Assembly: GCF_002896965.1 (NCBI RefSeq)
Contig: NZ_LYMM01000029.1
Span: forward strand, 124,001 to 188,000
DNA: 64,000 bases
From: Novosphingobium guangzhouense
Lineage (GTDB): Bacteria; Pseudomonadota; Alphaproteobacteria; Sphingomonadales; Sphingomonadaceae
Reading direction: 5' to 3'
This document shows positions 61,768 to 64,000 of this stretch, one piece after another. Within the stretch, counting starts at the first letter, position 1. Each line of letters begins with the position of its first letter. The notes beneath the pieces were generated by a model. It was not told where the DNA came from, searched no databases, and saw only the letters and a list, made by a program, of their open reading frames with translations. The position numbers were made by a program, and so were the translations under genes.

Positions 61768-61795
61768 ATAATATTAGAAACAGGGAAGAAATCAA
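61768..61795 (-). promoter_or_regulatory. Putative ihfA promoter
   Basis: On the minus strand TTGATT (61795-61790) and TATTAT (61773-61768) are separated by 16 bases, close to sigma-70 consensus, about 35 bases before the ihfA start. The surrounding sequence is AT-rich compared with its neighbours. Confidence 0.5.
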
Positions 61796-61841
61796 CGGTG
61801 CGTCCAATATTGAACGCATCCACGACGAAGTCGTATCGGAC

Positions 61842-62813
61842 TTATATGCGGATCAGGCTTGCGCCCCACGTAAATCCGCCCCCCATAGCCTCAAGCATGA
61901 CCAGATCGCCCTGCTTGATGCGACCGTCGCGCACGGCCTGATCCAGTGCCAGCGGAACGGAAGCAGCCGAGGTATTGGCATGCTGACCGACCGTCATCAC
62001 CACCTTGCCAGGCGGCAGATCAAGTTTCTTAGCCGTCGCATCCAGAATTCGGGCGTTGGCTTGATGCGGTACGAGCCAATCGATATCGGATGTGGAAAGC
62101 CCAGCATCTTCAATAACTTCGCGAAGAACGTCGGCAAGGTTGACGACCGCGTGGCGGAAGACCTCTCTGCCCTTCATGCGCAGCTTTCCAACCGTTCCGC
62201 TCGTCGACGGGCCGCCATCGACGTAAAGAAGCTGATTGTGCGCGCCATCGGCATGGAGCCGCGTTGCGAGGATCCCCCGGGGTGTTTCCCCCTCCTGATC
62301 CTGCGCCTCAAGCACGACTGCGCCGGCGCCGTCACCGAAAAGGACGCAGGTAGTGCGATCTTCCCAGTCCAGAATCCGGCTGAAGGTTTCGGCACCTATC
62401 ACCAGCGCACGCCGGGCCATGCCGGTGCGCAGCATCGAATCGGCAACGCCCACCGCATACAGAAAACCGGAGCACACTGCCGCGACATCAAATGCGATGC
62501 CGCCCGGACGACAGCCCAGGCTGCTCTGCACGATAGTGGCCGTCGCAGGAAAAGTCTGGTCAGGCGTAGCCGTGGCAAGAACGATCAAATCGATCGAATC
62601 AGCCTCGACGCCCGCTGCTTCCAGCGCCTTGCGCCCCGCTTCGGTCGCCAGAGTGGACGTGGTTTCGTCAGCTTGTGCGATATATCGGTTGGAGATGCCG
62701 GTACGCTCGACGATCCATTCATCGCTGGTATCGACCCGCTGCGCGAGTTCGGCGTTGCTGACGGCCGTGCGCGGTAGCGCGGAGCCGGTCCCGATCAGTA
62801 CCGAACGAATCAT
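61842..62813 (-). CDS. fabH: 3-oxoacyl-[ACP] synthase III
   Basis: Initiating condensing enzyme of fatty acid synthesis, 323 residues. The catalytic triad is visible: Cys114 ([10 protein letters not shown]), His in VPHQANARI and Asn in QHANTSAAS. The C-terminal [13 protein letters not shown] is characteristic. ATG overlaps the plsX stop (TGATG). The plsX-fabH order is conserved in many bacteria. Confidence 0.96.
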   Translation of the reverse strand: MIRSVLIGTGSALPRTAVSNAELAQRVDTSDEWIVERTGISNRYIAQADETTSTLATEAGRKALEAAGVEADSIDLIVLATATPDQTFPATATIVQSSLGCRPGGIAFDVAAVCSGFLYAVGVADSMLRTGMARRALVIGAETFSRILDWEDRTTCVLFGDGAGAVVLEAQDQEGETPRGILATRLHADGAHNQLLYVDGGPSTSGTVGKLRMKGREVFRHAVVNLADVLREVIEDAGLSTSDIDWLVPHQANARILDATAKKLDLPPGKVVMTVGQHANTSAASVPLALDQAVRDGRIKQGDLVMLEAMGGGFTWGASLIRI

Positions 62814-63898
62814 CAGGCGCGCTCTTCCTGTACGCCGGTCAGGCCGCCGGGCGTGCTTGCGGGCATGCGCCAGGTCGCCCCGCCCAAACGGGCAAGGTCG
62901 GCAGAGATACGCTCGGTCACGTTTTCCTCCAGAAGCCGGGCGGTGACCGCCACGGCATTAGCCACACCGGCGGCGTTGGCGCTGCCGTGGCTTTTCACGA
63001 CAATGCCGTTGAGGCCGAGGAAGACCGCGCCATTGTGATTATTGGGATCGAGGTGGTGCTTGAGCAGGTCGGTCGCCGGCTTCGAGATCAGGAACCCGAT
63101 CTTCGAACGCAACGAACTGCTGAATCCACGGCGCAGCAGATCGGCAACGAACCTCGCCGTACCTTCCACCGCCTTCAGGGCGACGTTCCCGGTGAAACCA
63201 TCGGTCACAACGACATCGACGTCTCCGCGACAGATCTTGTCCGCCTCGGTAAAGCCGTCAAAGGACATCGCAAGATTATCCGCAGCGCCCTTGAGCACAG
63301 CGGCTGCATCGCGCAGTTCCTCGGTGCCCTTGGTTTCTTCGGTACCGATGTTGAGGAGCCGTACGCGCGGCTCAGCACGCCCTGTCGCCACACGCGAATA
63401 AGCCGCCCCCATGATCGCGAACTGGACCAGGTTACGACTGTCGCACTCGGTATTGGCACCGAGGTCGAGCATGATCACATCATTATCACCCAACGTCGGC
63501 AGCAATGCGGCCAGCGCAGGACGATCGATGCCAGGCATCGTGCGAAGCGAAAGCTTGGCAATAGCCATAAGCGCACCGGTATTGCCGCCACTGACGGCGG
63601 CACCGGCATGCCCAAGCTTCACCGCTTCGATGGCACGCCCCATGGACGTACCCTTGGCACGGCGAAGCGCCTGACTTGGCTTGTCCTCGCCACTGATGAC
63701 ACCATCAGTGTGCAGGATTTCAGAGCTGGCCCGCAGGTTCGGATGATTCTCAAGCACGGCCTTGATCCGCGCTTCGTCACCGACGAGCAGGAACTTGAAA
63801 CGGTCATGACGGCGGCGCGCAAGCGCGGCGCCTTCAATCATGACGCGCACGCCCTCGTCGCCGCCCATCGCGTCAATAGCGATACGCGGCAAACTCAT
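62813..63898 (-). CDS. plsX: Phosphate acyltransferase PlsX
   Basis: A 361-residue enzyme making acyl-phosphate from acyl-ACP for phospholipid synthesis. Seen: [18 protein letters not shown] at the N-terminus, [24 protein letters not shown] and [13 protein letters not shown]. It follows rpmF by 36 bases and overlaps fabH. Length is slightly above average because of a short C-terminal extension rich in Thr/Gly. Confidence 0.95.
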   Translation of the reverse strand: MSLPRIAIDAMGGDEGVRVMIEGAALARRRHDRFKFLLVGDEARIKAVLENHPNLRASSEILHTDGVISGEDKPSQALRRAKGTSMGRAIEAVKLGHAGAAVSGGNTGALMAIAKLSLRTMPGIDRPALAALLPTLGDNDVIMLDLGANTECDSRNLVQFAIMGAAYSRVATGRAEPRVRLLNIGTEETKGTEELRDAAAVLKGAADNLAMSFDGFTEADKICRGDVDVVVTDGFTGNVALKAVEGTARFVADLLRRGFSSSLRSKIGFLISKPATDLLKHHLDPNNHNGAVFLGLNGIVVKSHGSANAAGVANAVAVTARLLEENVTERISADLARLGGATWRMPASTPGGLTGVQEERA

Positions 63899-63934
63899 GG
63901 GGCTTTCTCCGAAATACGCCGTAGGATCTAAGTC

Positions 63935-64000
63935 TTAGACTTCGACCGCGACGATTTCACGACCATTGTAGTGGCCGCAAGCGTTGCACAGGTTATGCGG
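63935..64000 (-). CDS. rpmF: 50S ribosomal protein L32 (5' part outside window)
   Basis: Only the last 21 codons are present: PHNLCNACGHYNGREIVAVE and Val, then TAA. The CxxC pair is the second half of the L32 zinc-ribbon. Position before plsX is the classical rpmF-plsX-fabH order, which supports the call despite the short length. Confidence 0.9.
   Translation of the reverse strand, partial: PHNLCNACGHYNGREIVAVEV

Overview
The window is GC-rich chromosomal DNA with the gene content of an alphaproteobacterium of the order Sphingomonadales, most like Novosphingobium or Sphingobium. This rests on the layout of the housekeeping blocks (RNase E beside amidase and PBP1A; rpmF-plsX-fabH-ihfA-merR; sdhB-thioesterase-zapE), on an exosortase A polysaccharide locus of sphingomonad type, and on the abundance of acyl-CoA dehydrogenases and ketosteroid-dehydrogenase-like flavoproteins. 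No rRNA, tRNA, insertion sequence, prophage or CRISPR array was seen.

Layout. (1) 1-3446: sulfate activation genes cysD-cysNC-cysQ on the minus strand, with overlapping stop and start codons. (2) 3531-27740: a large catabolic region. It has five acyl-CoA dehydrogenases (two adjacent long/short pairs, plus one beside a phosphotransferase), two short-chain dehydrogenases, two KstD-like flavoproteins, a Rieske ferredoxin, two crotonases, a 2-oxoacid dehydrogenase E1 alpha/beta pair, a quinone-oxidoreductase-like MDR enzyme, an esterase, a cation efflux protein and four regulators (LuxR, two AraC, MarR). Several regulators have clear palindromes beside them. The set looks like CoA-dependent breakdown of a cyclic or branched hydrophobic compound such as a steroid or terpenoid; the substrate is inferred, not shown. 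(3) 27796-34582: PBP1A and an N-acetylmuramoyl-L-alanine amidase, divergent from RNase E across a 633-base gap. (4) 34845-39440: a third KstD-like flavoprotein, a 558-base gap holding a striking array of ten AAGGTGACA repeats, then sdhB, a thioesterase and zapE.

(5) 39453-60986: a nearly complete exosortase A (XrtA) exopolysaccharide locus. Minus strand, in transcription order: acyl-CoA ligase, PLP decarboxylase, then after a regulatory gap polysaccharide export lipoprotein, chain-length protein, tyrosine kinase, outer-membrane barrel, ATPase, deacetylase, FemAB-like protein, glycosyltransferase, exosortase A fused to EpsI, amidotransferase, and a CHASE2-EAL c-di-GMP phosphodiesterase. A possible 15-16 residue Trp/Gly-rich micropeptide transcript and a strong terminator end this strand. 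Plus strand: GNAT protein, acyl carrier protein and two exosortase-associated hydrolases, starting only 26 bases from the ligase. A related 15-base inverted repeat lies at both edges of the minus-strand part, and a sigma-54-like element precedes the export gene. (6) 60994-64000: merR-like, ihfA, fabH, plsX and the end of rpmF.

The XrtA locus is a described system. The parts I could not match to anything described are the AAGGTGACA array, the micropeptide transcript, the paired edge motif and the split ACAD10/11-like kinase-dehydrogenase pair.
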